A stretch of 64,000 bases of DNA from assembly GCF_019355555.1 (NCBI RefSeq), contig NZ_CP072144.1, forward strand, positions 62,001 to 126,000, given 5' to 3'. The position numbers and the translations under genes are program-made. The DNA comes from Rhizobium sp. L51/94. GTDB taxonomy: Bacteria > Pseudomonadota > Alphaproteobacteria > Rhizobiales > Rhizobiaceae. This document shows, in pieces, positions 1-9,163 of the stretch. The notes under the pieces were generated by a model. The model searched no databases, was not told the origin of the DNA, and worked only from the letters and a program-made list of their open reading frames with translations. Every line of letters begins with the position of its first letter. The first letter of the stretch is position 1.

Positions 1-1
1 A

Positions 2-769
2 TTCGAATTGCACTATCAGCCGATCGTCTCGCTGCAGGACGACACCCTGGTCGGCTTCGAAGCGCTGCTGCGTTGGCGCCATCCGCAACGCGGCCTCGTT
101 GCGCCGCAAGAATTCATTCCGGTAGCCGAGGAGACCGGGCTGATCACGACCATCGGCGCCTGGGTCCTTCGGCAAGCCTGCGCTACCGCTGCCAATTGGC
201 CGGATCAGTTGCGAATTGCGGTCAATCTGTCAGTATGCCAGTTCCGCCATCAGGGCCTTCTGGCAACCATCACGTCCGCGCTCGACGAGACCAATCTCAG
301 GCCGGATCGCCTTGAGATCGAAATTACAGAATCGGTGTTCATCTCCGACAGCGCCCAGAGCGTTCCCCTGCTACACGAGATGAAGGCTCTCGGTATCCGC
401 ATAGCAATCGACGACTTTGGCACCGGTTATTCATCGCTCGGTTATCTCCGCGCTTTTCACTTCGACAAGATCAAGCTCGACCGCAGTTTCGTCTCCGGCA
501 TAGAAACGGACCCCGGCAGCCTGTCGATCATCCGCGCCGTGGTGGGGATCGGTATCGGCTTCTGCGCGACGACGACAGCTGAGGGCATCGAAACCGAAGA
601 GCAGATGCGAGCGCTGAAGGCCGAGGGGTTTGGGGAAGGGCAGGGCTATCTGATCGGGCACCCCATGGCGCGCGCGGATGCAGAGGCTTTTATCGAGAAC
701 CGTCGTGCTCGGCAGGATATCGCAAGGCGCAAAGCCGAGCCCGAAAAGCCGAAACGCAAGGTCGCGTGA
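2..769 (+). CDS. EAL-domain cyclic-di-GMP phosphodiesterase, 5' end outside window
   Basis: This is the C-terminal EAL domain of a c-di-GMP phosphodiesterase, which hydrolyses c-di-GMP to pGpG. The reading frame is open to the left edge: the codons before the first possible start read F-E-L-H-Y-Q-P, the usual beginning of an EAL domain inside a longer GGDEF-EAL or PAS-GGDEF-EAL protein. The catalytic motifs are intact: the EALLRW metal site, EIEITES, DDFGTGYSS, KLDRSF, AEGIE and GQGYL. A basic tail (ARRKAEPEKPKRK) follows the domain. The family is certain. Whether a degenerate or active GGDEF domain precedes it cannot be seen here. Confidence 0.9.
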   Translation, partial: FELHYQPIVSLQDDTLVGFEALLRWRHPQRGLVAPQEFIPVAEETGLITTIGAWVLRQACATAANWPDQLRIAVNLSVCQFRHQGLLATITSALDETNLRPDRLEIEITESVFISDSAQSVPLLHEMKALGIRIAIDDFGTGYSSLGYLRAFHFDKIKLDRSFVSGIETDPGSLSIIRAVVGIGIGFCATTTAEGIETEEQMRALKAEGFGEGQGYLIGHPMARADAEAFIENRRARQDIARRKAEPEKPKRKVA

Positions 770-827
770 CACAGACGATCGCTTTCGTCGGAGACTTCTG
801 GCCCGACCTGTTCTCCGGAATCAAAAA

Positions 828-846
828 GGGCCGCTTGACGCGGCCC
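828..846 (-). terminator. Rho-independent terminator of a short minus-strand transcript
   Basis: A perfect 7-bp GC stem (GGGCCGC/GCGGCCC) with a 5-nt loop is followed, reading the minus strand, by TTTTTGA. It ends the small unit that contains the ORF at 907..981. Two smaller hairpins (GATTGC-CACT-GCAATC and GGTCT-TTCAC-AGACC) lie just upstream in the same transcript. Confidence 0.75.
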
Positions 847-906
847 TCCATGAGCTTTGGTCTGTGAAAGACCTGGATTGCAGTGGCAATCCTCAGGAAG
901 GTAGGA

Positions 907-981
907 TCAGAGCGAGGGCTGCCCCGCTTCGTTCCCAACAATTCCCATGTCCATCACGAGTACCGAAATCTCATTAGACAT
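907..981 (-). CDS. 24-residue small ORF inside a structured short RNA (candidate small protein or sRNA)
   Basis: The ORF reads MSNEISVLVMDMGIVGNEAG followed by QPSL and a stop. A strong Shine-Dalgarno, AGGAAGGT (988..995), sits 6 nt before the ATG. Right after the stop, the transcript carries ACCTTCCT (895..902), an exact 8-nt complement of that Shine-Dalgarno, so a long-range helix could hide the ribosome site. Three hairpins and a U-tail terminator follow. I do not recognise the peptide. It could be a translated small protein, or the RNA could be a trans-acting sRNA whose CUUCC stretch is an anti-Shine-Dalgarno seed. The transcription unit is better supported than the peptide. Confidence 0.45.
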   Translation of the reverse strand: MSNEISVLVMDMGIVGNEAGQPSL

Positions 982-1018
982 TGGATCACCTTCCTTTCGT
1001 TGCGTTAATGATGAGATG

Positions 1019-1047
1019 AAGATAATCGAAAATTTGGGTTATGCAAG
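1019..1047 (-). promoter_or_regulatory. Candidate sigma-70-type promoter for the 24-codon ORF/sRNA unit
   Basis: On the minus strand, CTTGCA (1042..1047) is followed by 17 nt and then TATCTT (1019..1024), a reasonable alphaproteobacterial housekeeping promoter. It would start transcription about 30 nt upstream of the small ORF's ATG. Between here and the histidine kinase start (1048..1261) I see no other convincing element. Confidence 0.4.
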
Positions 1048-1261
1048 ACCGGCGCACCGCTTTGTCCGCCAACCGTCGTTCTCGCTATTCGCCGGCACCT
1101 CTTGCAACCGATAATAAACGCCACGAGAACCTTGCCAATCGACGGCACTTTTATATTTCTCAAAGCTGTCCGTCGCCGCCCTTGGAAAGGCGGCACGTCA
1201 TGCGAACAGAGAGTATATCGATGCAGGGGATGCCCGTAGACGCCGGAAAAGGCGACCAGCC

Positions 1262-4200
1262 ATGACCGAGGGCGCGGAACCAACCAAACCGGCTCCTGCA
1301 TTCCTGGCTTCAGGGGGCGAGGCTGCCTCCGTTATAGCCAGTTTCGACTGGTCCAAAACACCCCTTGGACCAATCGAACGATGGCCGCATGGACTTAAAG
1401 CGACCTGTAGCCTCATACTCGGCTCGCCCGTACCGATCGCGACCCTTTGGGGCGAAGACGGCATAATGATCTACAACGATGCCTATTCGGTGGTGGCCGG
1501 AAAACGCCATCCTGCGCTGTTGGGATCGAAGGTGCGGGAAGGCTGGCCAGAAGCCGCAGATTTCAACGACCATGTCATGAGGACCTGTCTCTCCGGAGAG
1601 CGCCTGGCCTACCGCGACCAGGAATTCGTCCTGCACCGGAACGGACAGCCGGAGCAGGTCTGGCTCAACCTCGACTACTCGCCATTGCTGGGCGACGACG
1701 GCAAGCCTGTCGGTGTTATCGCCATCGTTGTCGAGACCACTGGCAAGGTACGGGCAGAGCGGAGGCTGAGAGGCGAAAGCGATCGTCTGCGCAAGATGTT
1801 CGAGCAGGCGCCCGGCTTCGTTGCAACAGTCTCCGGGCCGGACCACATTTTTGAGATCGCCAACAAGGCCTACCTCGACCTCATCGGCAACCGCGACATT
1901 TTTGGCAAACCAGTTCGCGAGGCCCTGCCGGAAGTTGTCGAGCAGGGGTTTGTGGATCTACTCGACAACGTCTTCAGGTCGGGCAAGCCGTTCATCGGTC
2001 AATCTGCACTGATCGCGCTGAAGCAGCGTAATGGGGAGCAGGCGGAGCGTTATATCGATTTCATCTACCAACCTACGTTCGACGAGTGGGGCTCAGTCAC
2101 CGGGATTTTTGTGCAGGGCAATGACGTTACCGACCGCCGCGTCTCCGAAGAGGCGCTTCGGGAAAGCGAATCCCGGTTCAGACTTATCGCTGAAAACGCT
2201 CCGGTGATGCTCTGGATGGCGAATGCGAACGGACAGAGTGTCTATTTCAACGCCCGAAAGCGCGCATTCTGGAATATTTCCGAGGCGGCAGTCCCGACAT
2301 TTGACTGGGGCGCGACCGTGCATCCCGACGACCGGGAAGCGTTCCTTGCCAAGCTCGACCGTTCGATGCGCCATCAAAGCCGGGTCACCCTAGAGGCACG
2401 GTATCGCGATGCTATCGGCAACTATCGGCTGATCCAGACCGAGGCCCAGCCACGCTACGACGTGGCGGGGGCCTTCCTGGGGCTGATCGGCGTCGACAAT
2501 GACATCACCGACACGCGCCTGCAGGAAGTCTATCGCTCGGCGCTGATTTCGCTCAACGACAGCCTTCGCGACGTCGGCGACCCCGCAGATATTGCATTCA
2601 ACGCCGCCAGGATCCTCGGGCAGACAATGAATGTCAGTCGTGTCGGCTATGGGACAATCGACCCGCTACGCGAAACCATCACCATCGAGCGTGACTGGAA
2701 TGCCCCCGGCATAGAGACGCTGGCCGGTGTGCTGCATTTTCGCGACTACGGCAGTTACATCGAGGACCTCAAGCGAGGAGAAACTGTTGTTTTTTCCGAC
2801 GCGACGAAAGATCCCCGCACCTGCGAAAATGCGGCCGAACTCATTGCTATCAGCGCCCAGTCGGTCGTCAACATGCCGATCTCCGAGCACGGTGGACTTG
2901 TCGCGCTGCTCTATCTCAACCATGCGACTGCGCGAGACTGGAAGCCCGAGGAGCTTGTCTTCATCCGGGAAGTCGCCGAGCGCACCCGCACCGCCGTCGA
3001 GCGTCGCCGCGCGGAACAGGATCTCCAGCAACTCGCCAGTTCGCTGGAGCGACAGGTGGCTGCCCGTACCGCCGATCTCGACCGCGTCTGGCGAAACTCC
3101 CGGGATCTGCTGGTGATCATCGGAAGCGACGGGCTGCTACACGCCGTAAATCCCGCCTGGCCGGCAGTGCTTGGGCATGCCAAGCTTGAGGTGATCGGCC
3201 GATCGTTCTTCGATTTCGTCTGGCCGGACGATCTGCGGCTTACAAAGCGGGCACTGCAAGGCGCCGCATCGGTCGCAGATCTCGAAAGCTTCGAGGCTCG
3301 CAATCGCCACAAGGACGGCTCGCCCCGCTGGATTTCCTGGCGGATCTCCTCCCAGGACGGTATGATATTCGCCTATGGACGCGATATAACAGCGGAAAGA
3401 GAGCAAGCTGCGGCGCTCGATCGGGTCGAGGAACAACTCCGCCAAGCCCAGAAAATGGAGGCCATAGGCCAGCTTACCGGCGGCGTGGCACACGATTTCA
3501 ACAACCTGCTGCAAGTGGTATCGGGCAACCTGCATCTGCTCAGCAAGGAAGTGGCTGACAACGCTCGGGCACGGGCGCGCATCGACAATGCGCTGGCCGG
3601 CGTCAACCGTGGTGCAAAGCTCGCCGCCCAGCTGCTGGCTTTCGGCAGGCGCCAGGCTCTGGAGCCGAAAGTGATGAATATCGGCCGGTTCGTCGCCGGC
3701 ATGGGAGACATGCTGCGCAGGACAATCGGCGAGGCGATCGAGATCGAGACCATCCAGGCGGGCGGCCTGTGGAACACATTCGTCGATCCCGCGCAGATCG
3801 AGAACGCCATACTAAACCTTGCCATCAACGCCCGCGATGCCATGGACGGCCGCGGCAAGCTGACGATCGAAGTCGGCAACGCCTTTATCGACGAGGCCTA
3901 TGCACACAAGCACGTCGACGTCGATCCGGGCCAGTATGTGATGCTGGCGGTGACCGATACCGGTACCGGCATTCCTGCCGACATCATCGAAAAGGTCTTC
4001 GAGCCGTTCTTCTCGACAAAGCCGCTCGGCAAGGGAACCGGCCTGGGCCTGTCGATGGTCTACGGCTTCGTCAAGCAGTCCGGCGGACATATCAAGATCT
4101 ATAGCGAGAACGGCCAGGGAACGACGATCCGTATCTATCTGCCACGCTCGATGCAGGCCGAGGACCGGCTGACCGAGACGGAATTCGGCCCCGCCAGTGG

Positions 4201-4981
4201 CGGAACGGAAACCATCTTGGTGGCGGAGGATGACGAGGATGTACGGGCGACAGTGGTCGAGATGCTCGGAGACCTCGGCTACCGGGTGTTGAAGGCCGTC
4301 GATGCCGCAAGCGCCCTGACCATCATCGAGAGCGGGCTGCCGATCGATCTGCTGTTTACCGACGTCGTCATGCCCGGCCCGCTGAAGAGCGCGGAACTGG
4401 CTCGCAAGGCCAAGCAGCGACAGCCCGACATGGCCGTTCTTTTCACCTCGGGCTACACCGAGAACTCCATCGTCCACGGTGGGCGGCTAGATGCCGGGGT
4501 CGAATTGCTGTCGAAGCCCTACAGCCGCGACGCCCTGGCCCGGCGCATCCGCCAATTGCTAGATCAACGGCAGATCGACATGGCCGCCGCAGCCGAAGCT
4601 GCGATCACGCCGCCCCCTGTCTCCGCTCCAGCGCCCAGACCACTAAAGATACTCGTCGTCGAGGATGACGCACTGATCAGGCTCGATACCGTCGAACAGC
4701 TCCAGGAGGCTGGCCACGACGTGGTGGATGCCGGTAGCGCCGAGGAGGCGCTGGTCCTGGTAAAGTCCGAACGCTTTGACATCCTGCTGACCGATCTCGG
4801 CCTCCCGGGCCTCTCCGGCGGCGAACTGGCCGAGAAGATCCGGACAATCTACCCACAGATGGGCATCATCTTCGCAACGGGCAATGCGGACATGCCTGCC
4901 GTTTCCATCGGTCCGAAACCTGTTTTGCTGCAAAAGCCCTATAACAACCGCAGCCTTCTGCGCGCAATCAGCGCCGTCTGA
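1262..4981 (+). CDS. Multi-PAS/GAF hybrid sensor histidine kinase with two receiver domains
   Basis: The 1239-residue protein has no transmembrane segment, so it should be a cytoplasmic sensor. Approximate domain order: PAS at 25-165, 175-295 and 300-420; GAF at 425-585; a fourth PAS at 605-715; then HisKA with the H-box GGVAHDFNNLL (phospho-acceptor His744); HATPase_c with N box NLAINARDAMDG and G boxes DTGTGIP and GKGTGLGLS; and two receiver domains with phospho-acceptor Asp1034 (LFTDVVMPG) and Asp1178 (LLTDLGLPG). The HDFNN H-box is typical of the large PAS hybrid kinases of rhizobia. It stands alone, with no transcription-factor partner next to it, so its output and ligand are unknown. 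Light sensing is unlikely, since no LOV cysteine motif was seen. Confidence 0.93.
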   Translation: MTEGAEPTKPAPAFLASGGEAASVIASFDWSKTPLGPIERWPHGLKATCSLILGSPVPIATLWGEDGIMIYNDAYSVVAGKRHPALLGSKVREGWPEAADFNDHVMRTCLSGERLAYRDQEFVLHRNGQPEQVWLNLDYSPLLGDDGKPVGVIAIVVETTGKVRAERRLRGESDRLRKMFEQAPGFVATVSGPDHIFEIANKAYLDLIGNRDIFGKPVREALPEVVEQGFVDLLDNVFRSGKPFIGQSALIALKQRNGEQAERYIDFIYQPTFDEWGSVTGIFVQGNDVTDRRVSEEALRESESRFRLIAENAPVMLWMANANGQSVYFNARKRAFWNISEAAVPTFDWGATVHPDDREAFLAKLDRSMRHQSRVTLEARYRDAIGNYRLIQTEAQPRYDVAGAFLGLIGVDNDITDTRLQEVYRSALISLNDSLRDVGDPADIAFNAARILGQTMNVSRVGYGTIDPLRETITIERDWNAPGIETLAGVLHFRDYGSYIEDLKRGETVVFSDATKDPRTCENAAELIAISAQSVVNMPISEHGGLVALLYLNHATARDWKPEELVFIREVAERTRTAVERRRAEQDLQQLASSLERQVAARTADLDRVWRNSRDLLVIIGSDGLLHAVNPAWPAVLGHAKLEVIGRSFFDFVWPDDLRLTKRALQGAASVADLESFEARNRHKDGSPRWISWRISSQDGMIFAYGRDITAEREQAAALDRVEEQLRQAQKMEAIGQLTGGVAHDFNNLLQVVSGNLHLLSKEVADNARARARIDNALAGVNRGAKLAAQLLAFGRRQALEPKVMNIGRFVAGMGDMLRRTIGEAIEIETIQAGGLWNTFVDPAQIENAILNLAINARDAMDGRGKLTIEVGNAFIDEAYAHKHVDVDPGQYVMLAVTDTGTGIPADIIEKVFEPFFSTKPLGKGTGLGLSMVYGFVKQSGGHIKIYSENGQGTTIRIYLPRSMQAEDRLTETEFGPASGGTETILVAEDDEDVRATVVEMLGDLGYRVLKAVDAASALTIIESGLPIDLLFTDVVMPGPLKSAELARKAKQRQPDMAVLFTSGYTENSIVHGGRLDAGVELLSKPYSRDALARRIRQLLDQRQIDMAAAAEAAITPPPVSAPAPRPLKILVVEDDALIRLDTVEQLQEAGHDVVDAGSAEEALVLVKSERFDILLTDLGLPGLSGGELAEKIRTIYPQMGIIFATGNADMPAVSIGPKPVLLQKPYNNRSLLRAISAV

Positions 4982-5022
4982 CCAACAACAACCGACCGAC
5001 CGTCGACAAAAAGGACGAGCCC

Positions 5023-5763
5023 ATGAAGAAGACCATCGATATCACGACCGCCGATGGCGTCGCCAAGGCAGCGATTTTCCGCAGCGACGCACAGTCGGCG
5101 GAAGCCCCCGCGCCCGGCATTCTGCTCTACATGGATGCACTCGGGCCACGGCCGGCGATGGATGGAATGGCGCAGCGCCTGGCAGACGCTGGCTATATCG
5201 TGCTGCTTGCCGACCTCTTCTATCGCTATGGTGCATATGGACCGTTCCAGTCGTCGGCATTTGCCGATCCTGTGATGCGGGACCAGATCATGGGCATGCT
5301 GCACGGCACGACCCAGGCGATGACGAAAAGCGATACAGCCGCCTTTCTCAAGACCCTCGACGACGAAGGTGCCACGGGGCCGGTCGGGGCCGTCGGTTAT
5401 TGCATGGGCGGCGGCCGTGCACTGACGGCAGCCGGCGCCTATCCGGAGCGGATCGCAGCTGCCGCCAGCTTCCACGGCGGTGGTCTTGCTACCGATGCGG
5501 ACGACAGCCCGCACAAGGCGGCGGCAAAGGGCAAGGCCCGGATTTACGTCGGTACGGCGGGCGTCGACGGAAGCTTTCCGCCGGAGCAATCGGCTCGTTT
5601 GGCAGAAACTCTGCGGACTGCCGAAGTCGATCATGTCATCGAGAACTATGTCGGCGCCGCTCATGGTTGGACGATCCCCGACCATGCCGGCGTTTATAAT
5701 GAGAAGGCAGCGGAACGTCACTGGAAACGGCTACTCGACTTCTTCGGTGAGACGCTGCGCTGA
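5023..5763 (+). CDS. Dienelactone hydrolase family alpha/beta hydrolase
   Basis: A 246-residue alpha/beta hydrolase of the DLH family. The nucleophile motif is G-Y-C-M-G-G (Cys in the elbow, typical of DLH), and the C-terminal His lies in AAHGWTIPD. The family includes carboxymethylenebutenolidase, but the sequence does not decide the substrate. The start has a suitable ribosome site (AAGGACGAGCCC-ATG). It lies 41 nt after the histidine kinase on the same strand and may be co-transcribed. No catechol or chlorocatechol pathway genes are nearby, so a general hydrolase role is more likely than aromatic degradation. Confidence 0.85.
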   Translation: MKKTIDITTADGVAKAAIFRSDAQSAEAPAPGILLYMDALGPRPAMDGMAQRLADAGYIVLLADLFYRYGAYGPFQSSAFADPVMRDQIMGMLHGTTQAMTKSDTAAFLKTLDDEGATGPVGAVGYCMGGGRALTAAGAYPERIAAAASFHGGGLATDADDSPHKAAAKGKARIYVGTAGVDGSFPPEQSARLAETLRTAEVDHVIENYVGAAHGWTIPDHAGVYNEKAAERHWKRLLDFFGETLR

Positions 5764-5816
5764 GAGAGCAGGAATAACTCAAGCGTTGTCGCCAACTTAA
5801 CGCATCAAGAGGCCGC

Positions 5817-7622
5817 TCAACGGTGGATGTGGCCCGCATGATCCTGGAACAGGCCGAAGGGCCTGTCCATCGGCAGCGAGGAGCGTGAAACCTCCGGTGT
5901 CGGCACGTCAAGGTAGCTCATGATGCTGTCGACATGATCGACCTGCGATCGGAGGCTGTCGAGGGAGGCACCGGTCAGGTTTGTCCCGGCCGGCAGCTTG
6001 GCCGTCAGCGGGTTTTCGTAGCGGCCATTGACGCGGAGTTCGTAGTAGAGATGCGGGCCGGTGGAATAGCCGGTCGACCCGACATAGGCGATCACCTGGC
6101 CCTGCTTGACGCGCTGCCCGACTTTCAAGCCGGAGGGCGTGGCCGAGATGTGCGCGTAGGTGGTCTCATAGCCGCCATCGTGGCGGATGCGGATATATTT
6201 GCCGTATCCGACCTCGGTGGAGATCAGTTCGACCGTGCCGTCGCCTGCCGCCATGATCGGGCTGCCCATCGGTGCGCGGAAATCGACCCCGTTGTGGAAT
6301 TTCCGCACTCCGAGGATCGGGTGGATGCGCCAAGCAAAGCCGTCTCCCAGCTGTCCGTTGGGGACAGGCTTGGGATTCAGCACCTTGGCGACCGAATGGC
6401 CTTTTTCGTCATAATATTCAGACGAGTCTGTTCCGTCCTTGTGCAGATAAAAGCGGTGCGCCTCGTCACCGGAGTGAAACTCGATGAACATCAGCTCGCT
6501 GTCGCTGTCATCGGCTTTGCGGAACAGCAGATCGACGCTGTCAGGCGTACCGGTGGTGCCGGCCAGCGGAATGCCCTTGGCAGCGGCAAGCTTTACGAGG
6601 CGCTCGATTGCCGTGTCCGACAAGCCGGCTTTCGTCAGGCGCTCCCGCACGTCCTTCTGGTCGCCACTGCCGAGATCCTTCAGGTCGACGGCAGCGACTT
6701 CTGAGGAAGACGGCGCATCCGGCTGGCCTTCGCTGTAAAGCGTTGAAAACAGCCGGTCATCTGCCAGCGGCTTGAACCCGTTGGAATCGTCGCTGGCCAC
6801 CACCCGCTCGCTGCCGTTCTCGCTCCGCAACTTGGCGAGCACCAGCTTTGGCGAACCCTCCGCGCGGCCCTTTTCCATCAGCAGTTCGAGACTATCGCCC
6901 GGCACGACCGTATCCGTTGCCAGCGCCTGGACCAGTTGCTCACGACGGTCCTCCGCGATACTGGCGGTCTTCAGGATATCGGTAAGATCCTGGCGGCTTT
7001 TCGGCATGGACACCAGCCGCTGGAATTCCCGGTGCGGCTGCGTGGTACCCGCCGTCGCCACACTGACATTCAGCGGAACGCCGCGTATCGGGAAACGCGA
7101 CCGGCGCTGCGAGGCAAAATTTGCCGATCTCGGATAGATGCTGTCGGCAAAAGTTGCCACTGCTGGCGTCGCAATCGGTGTGTCGGCCTCGTTTTCCTCG
7201 GTGAAGGAAGAGGCGACCGGCGCATCCCGCTGCTCGCTATCGCCATTGAAGACCAGCGTCAGCCGGTGATAGGTGAAAATACGCGTTTCCCCCGTCGACA
7301 GCTTTTCGGCCACCTGGGCAAAGCGCGAGCCGTCGAAGTGACGCTTCGCCTCGAGACGGTTGCCCTTCAGTGCGAGAGGCATCGGCTGGACGATCTGGGC
7401 GGGAGGAACGAACACCGGCAACGCCACGGCGCTGCGGGTGATCAGCGGATAAAGCACACCTGCCAGCAGCGCCATCGATCCGGCGCTGGCAAGTCCGAGC
7501 GCGATGAGATGACGTGCATGGGCGGAGCGCGGAAAAAACGGCAGGTGGAATGTTTCATGATGCGGCTGCGCCGGTATCGCCGCTTCCGCGGGGAACTGGA
7601 CGTAAAGCGGACCTTCAGTCAT
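5817..7622 (-). CDS. Membrane-anchored M23-type (LytM) peptidoglycan endopeptidase homologue with a substituted zinc ligand
   Basis: A 601-residue envelope protein with one N-terminal transmembrane segment (about residues 38-62), a long periplasmic middle region and a C-terminal LytM domain. The first zinc motif is intact (His443-x3-Asp447, FHNGVD), as is the TYAH catalytic His. The final motif, normally H-x-H, reads PHLYYE, with Tyr526 where the third zinc ligand should be. The domain layout resembles rhizobial M23 proteins that act in cell-wall growth. The substitution suggests weak or no hydrolase activity, perhaps a regulatory role like EnvC or NlpD. The gene is convergent with the dienelactone-hydrolase-like gene. 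Confidence 0.85.
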   Translation of the reverse strand: MTEGPLYVQFPAEAAIPAQPHHETFHLPFFPRSAHARHLIALGLASAGSMALLAGVLYPLITRSAVALPVFVPPAQIVQPMPLALKGNRLEAKRHFDGSRFAQVAEKLSTGETRIFTYHRLTLVFNGDSEQRDAPVASSFTEENEADTPIATPAVATFADSIYPRSANFASQRRSRFPIRGVPLNVSVATAGTTQPHREFQRLVSMPKSRQDLTDILKTASIAEDRREQLVQALATDTVVPGDSLELLMEKGRAEGSPKLVLAKLRSENGSERVVASDDSNGFKPLADDRLFSTLYSEGQPDAPSSSEVAAVDLKDLGSGDQKDVRERLTKAGLSDTAIERLVKLAAAKGIPLAGTTGTPDSVDLLFRKADDSDSELMFIEFHSGDEAHRFYLHKDGTDSSEYYDEKGHSVAKVLNPKPVPNGQLGDGFAWRIHPILGVRKFHNGVDFRAPMGSPIMAAGDGTVELISTEVGYGKYIRIRHDGGYETTYAHISATPSGLKVGQRVKQGQVIAYVGSTGYSTGPHLYYELRVNGRYENPLTAKLPAGTNLTGASLDSLRSQVDHVDSIMSYLDVPTPEVSRSSLPMDRPFGLFQDHAGHIHR

Positions 7623-7796
7623 GAAAACGGATTGCCCTCGGATTTAGCTCGCCCCAAATTATGGGAGAACGTGGCCAAAACTAGGCGAGCCGACACCCGT
7701 CGTCAATATACACAGCCTGACACAATCCCTGCGCAAGTTTCGAGACGCTTACACATCCCAGGCGCAAGTTTCAGCGGAGTTGCGCGGCGAGCTGCC

Positions 7797-8549
7797 TTAT
7801 TCTGCCACGGCCTCCGGCTTCGAGATACTGTCCCTGACGACGCCATACTGGCTACCCCAGGCGTCCGTCATCGAACAGCGGACATCCCAGAGATCGGGGA
7901 AAAAGCGGTGCCGGGCGCCGGCTTGCAGAAGATCTACCGGCCGACCCTTCAGCGATTTTGATCCAAGCCCGATCGAGCGGTGGATGAGGTAGACATGGTT
8001 GGCGCGGAACTTCTGGAAAAGTTCGTCGAACTCTATCAGCGCCTCGGCCACCACATAGCTGTCACCATGGTCGTACTTGCCGTCATAGACATCGTCGACG
8101 GTGAGGCCCTTTCCATCCAGATAGGTCGCCTTGAAGGCTCGCCAGAGATCGGCAGGCATACGCAGCAGCAGTTTGAAGCCCGGTGACTCCTGTCCGCTGC
8201 CATTGCCGAGTTGAAGGCGGATTTCCTGGTATTCCTTCGGCGACATCGTTTCCAGCATATCGAGTTGCGTGGTCATCATCCGCATCAGCCGGTGCACCCG
8301 GCCCATCAACGTGACGATACGGTGGGGATTGTCTTCCTCGATGTAGCCGATCACCTCGACCAGCGTGTAGGCGATGAGCTTCATCCACAGCTCCTCTACC
8401 TGGTGGACGATCTGAAACTGCAGTTCGTCTGCATTGGCCATTTCAGACAGAGGCTTCTGGCAGGTAAGCAGCTTGTCGCACTGCAGATAGACGCCGTAAT
8501 CCTTCATATCGGGTGTCTCGATACGCTCCCAGTATTCCTGCTTATCCAT
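7797..8549 (-). CDS. Tryptophan 2,3-dioxygenase family protein
   Basis: A 250-residue haem-dioxygenase-superfamily protein. The start is set at the ATG preceded by AAGGGGACCAAA; a longer frame begins upstream but has no ribosome site. TDO hallmarks are YLQCDKLL, the HQ-x3-LW motif with the distal-pocket His, and a C-terminal NHVYLIHRSIG His that is the likely haem ligand. Two features differ from classical KynA. The substrate-binding stretch SGFQSxQFR reads SGQESPGFK, with Lys in place of the carboxylate-binding Arg. The GTGGTSG loop is missing. Tryptophan to N-formylkynurenine is the default guess, but a different indole substrate or reaction is possible. No kynB or kynU is in the window. 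Confidence 0.75.
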   Translation of the reverse strand: MDKQEYWERIETPDMKDYGVYLQCDKLLTCQKPLSEMANADELQFQIVHQVEELWMKLIAYTLVEVIGYIEEDNPHRIVTLMGRVHRLMRMMTTQLDMLETMSPKEYQEIRLQLGNGSGQESPGFKLLLRMPADLWRAFKATYLDGKGLTVDDVYDGKYDHGDSYVVAEALIEFDELFQKFRANHVYLIHRSIGLGSKSLKGRPVDLLQAGARHRFFPDLWDVRCSMTDAWGSQYGVVRDSISKPEAVAE

Positions 8550-8680
8550 TTTGGTCCCCTTATTGAGCAGCTCTTTTTCGGAAGAATACGAAATATTCTC
8601 TCGAACATTGTTCCTTTCTGTCATGCAGTATGCGTAGCTGATAGAACGATCGCTCTGTTTTAGCGCGAAGAGAGAGAACG

Positions 8681-9163
8681 ATGATCTTAAGCCCGGTGGA
8701 TCTCAAAATCGTTTCGGCGCTGGAAGGCGATGCCCGCATGTCGTTCGCAGCGCTGGCCGAGCAGGTCGGGCTGAGCAAGACGCCCTGCTGGAAGCGCGTC
8801 AAGGCTCTGGAGGCTGCCGGTCTCATCCGGGGATACACCACGACGCTCGATCCGGCCCAGCTCGGCTTCGGCCTCGAGGCGTTTGTCCAGGTATCTATCG
8901 ATTTCGAACTGTCGGACGCGTTCGAGGAAGCAGTCCGGAAAAACCCGCTGATCTGGCGCTGTCATGCGACGACCGGCGACGCCGACTACCTGCTACATAT
9001 CCTGGCCGTCGACATGGTGGCACTCGATCGCCAGCTGCGTCAGGAGCTCAGCCGCCTGCCGGGCGTGCGCCGAACGGTCACGTCGATGTCGACGCGGGAG
9101 ATCAAGACTGAGATCTCCTTCGTGGCCGCTGTCCGGCACGCGAGTGAAATGCAAGGGCGGTGA
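8681..9163 (+). CDS. Lrp/AsnC family transcriptional regulator
   Basis: A 160-residue regulator with an N-terminal AsnC-type helix-turn-helix (LAEQVGLSKTPCWKRVKALE) and a C-terminal RAM/AsnC ligand-binding domain (TGDADYLLHILAVDM). It is divergent from the TDO-like gene with a 131-bp gap. That gap carries an 11-bp palindrome, GAACATTGTTC (8603..8613), a possible operator. The arrangement recalls KynR, the Lrp-type activator of kynurenine genes in pseudomonads, so control of the neighbour by an aromatic amino acid or kynurenine is a reasonable inference. Confidence 0.9.
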   Translation: MILSPVDLKIVSALEGDARMSFAALAEQVGLSKTPCWKRVKALEAAGLIRGYTTTLDPAQLGFGLEAFVQVSIDFELSDAFEEAVRKNPLIWRCHATTGDADYLLHILAVDMVALDRQLRQELSRLPGVRRTVTSMSTREIKTEISFVAAVRHASEMQGR

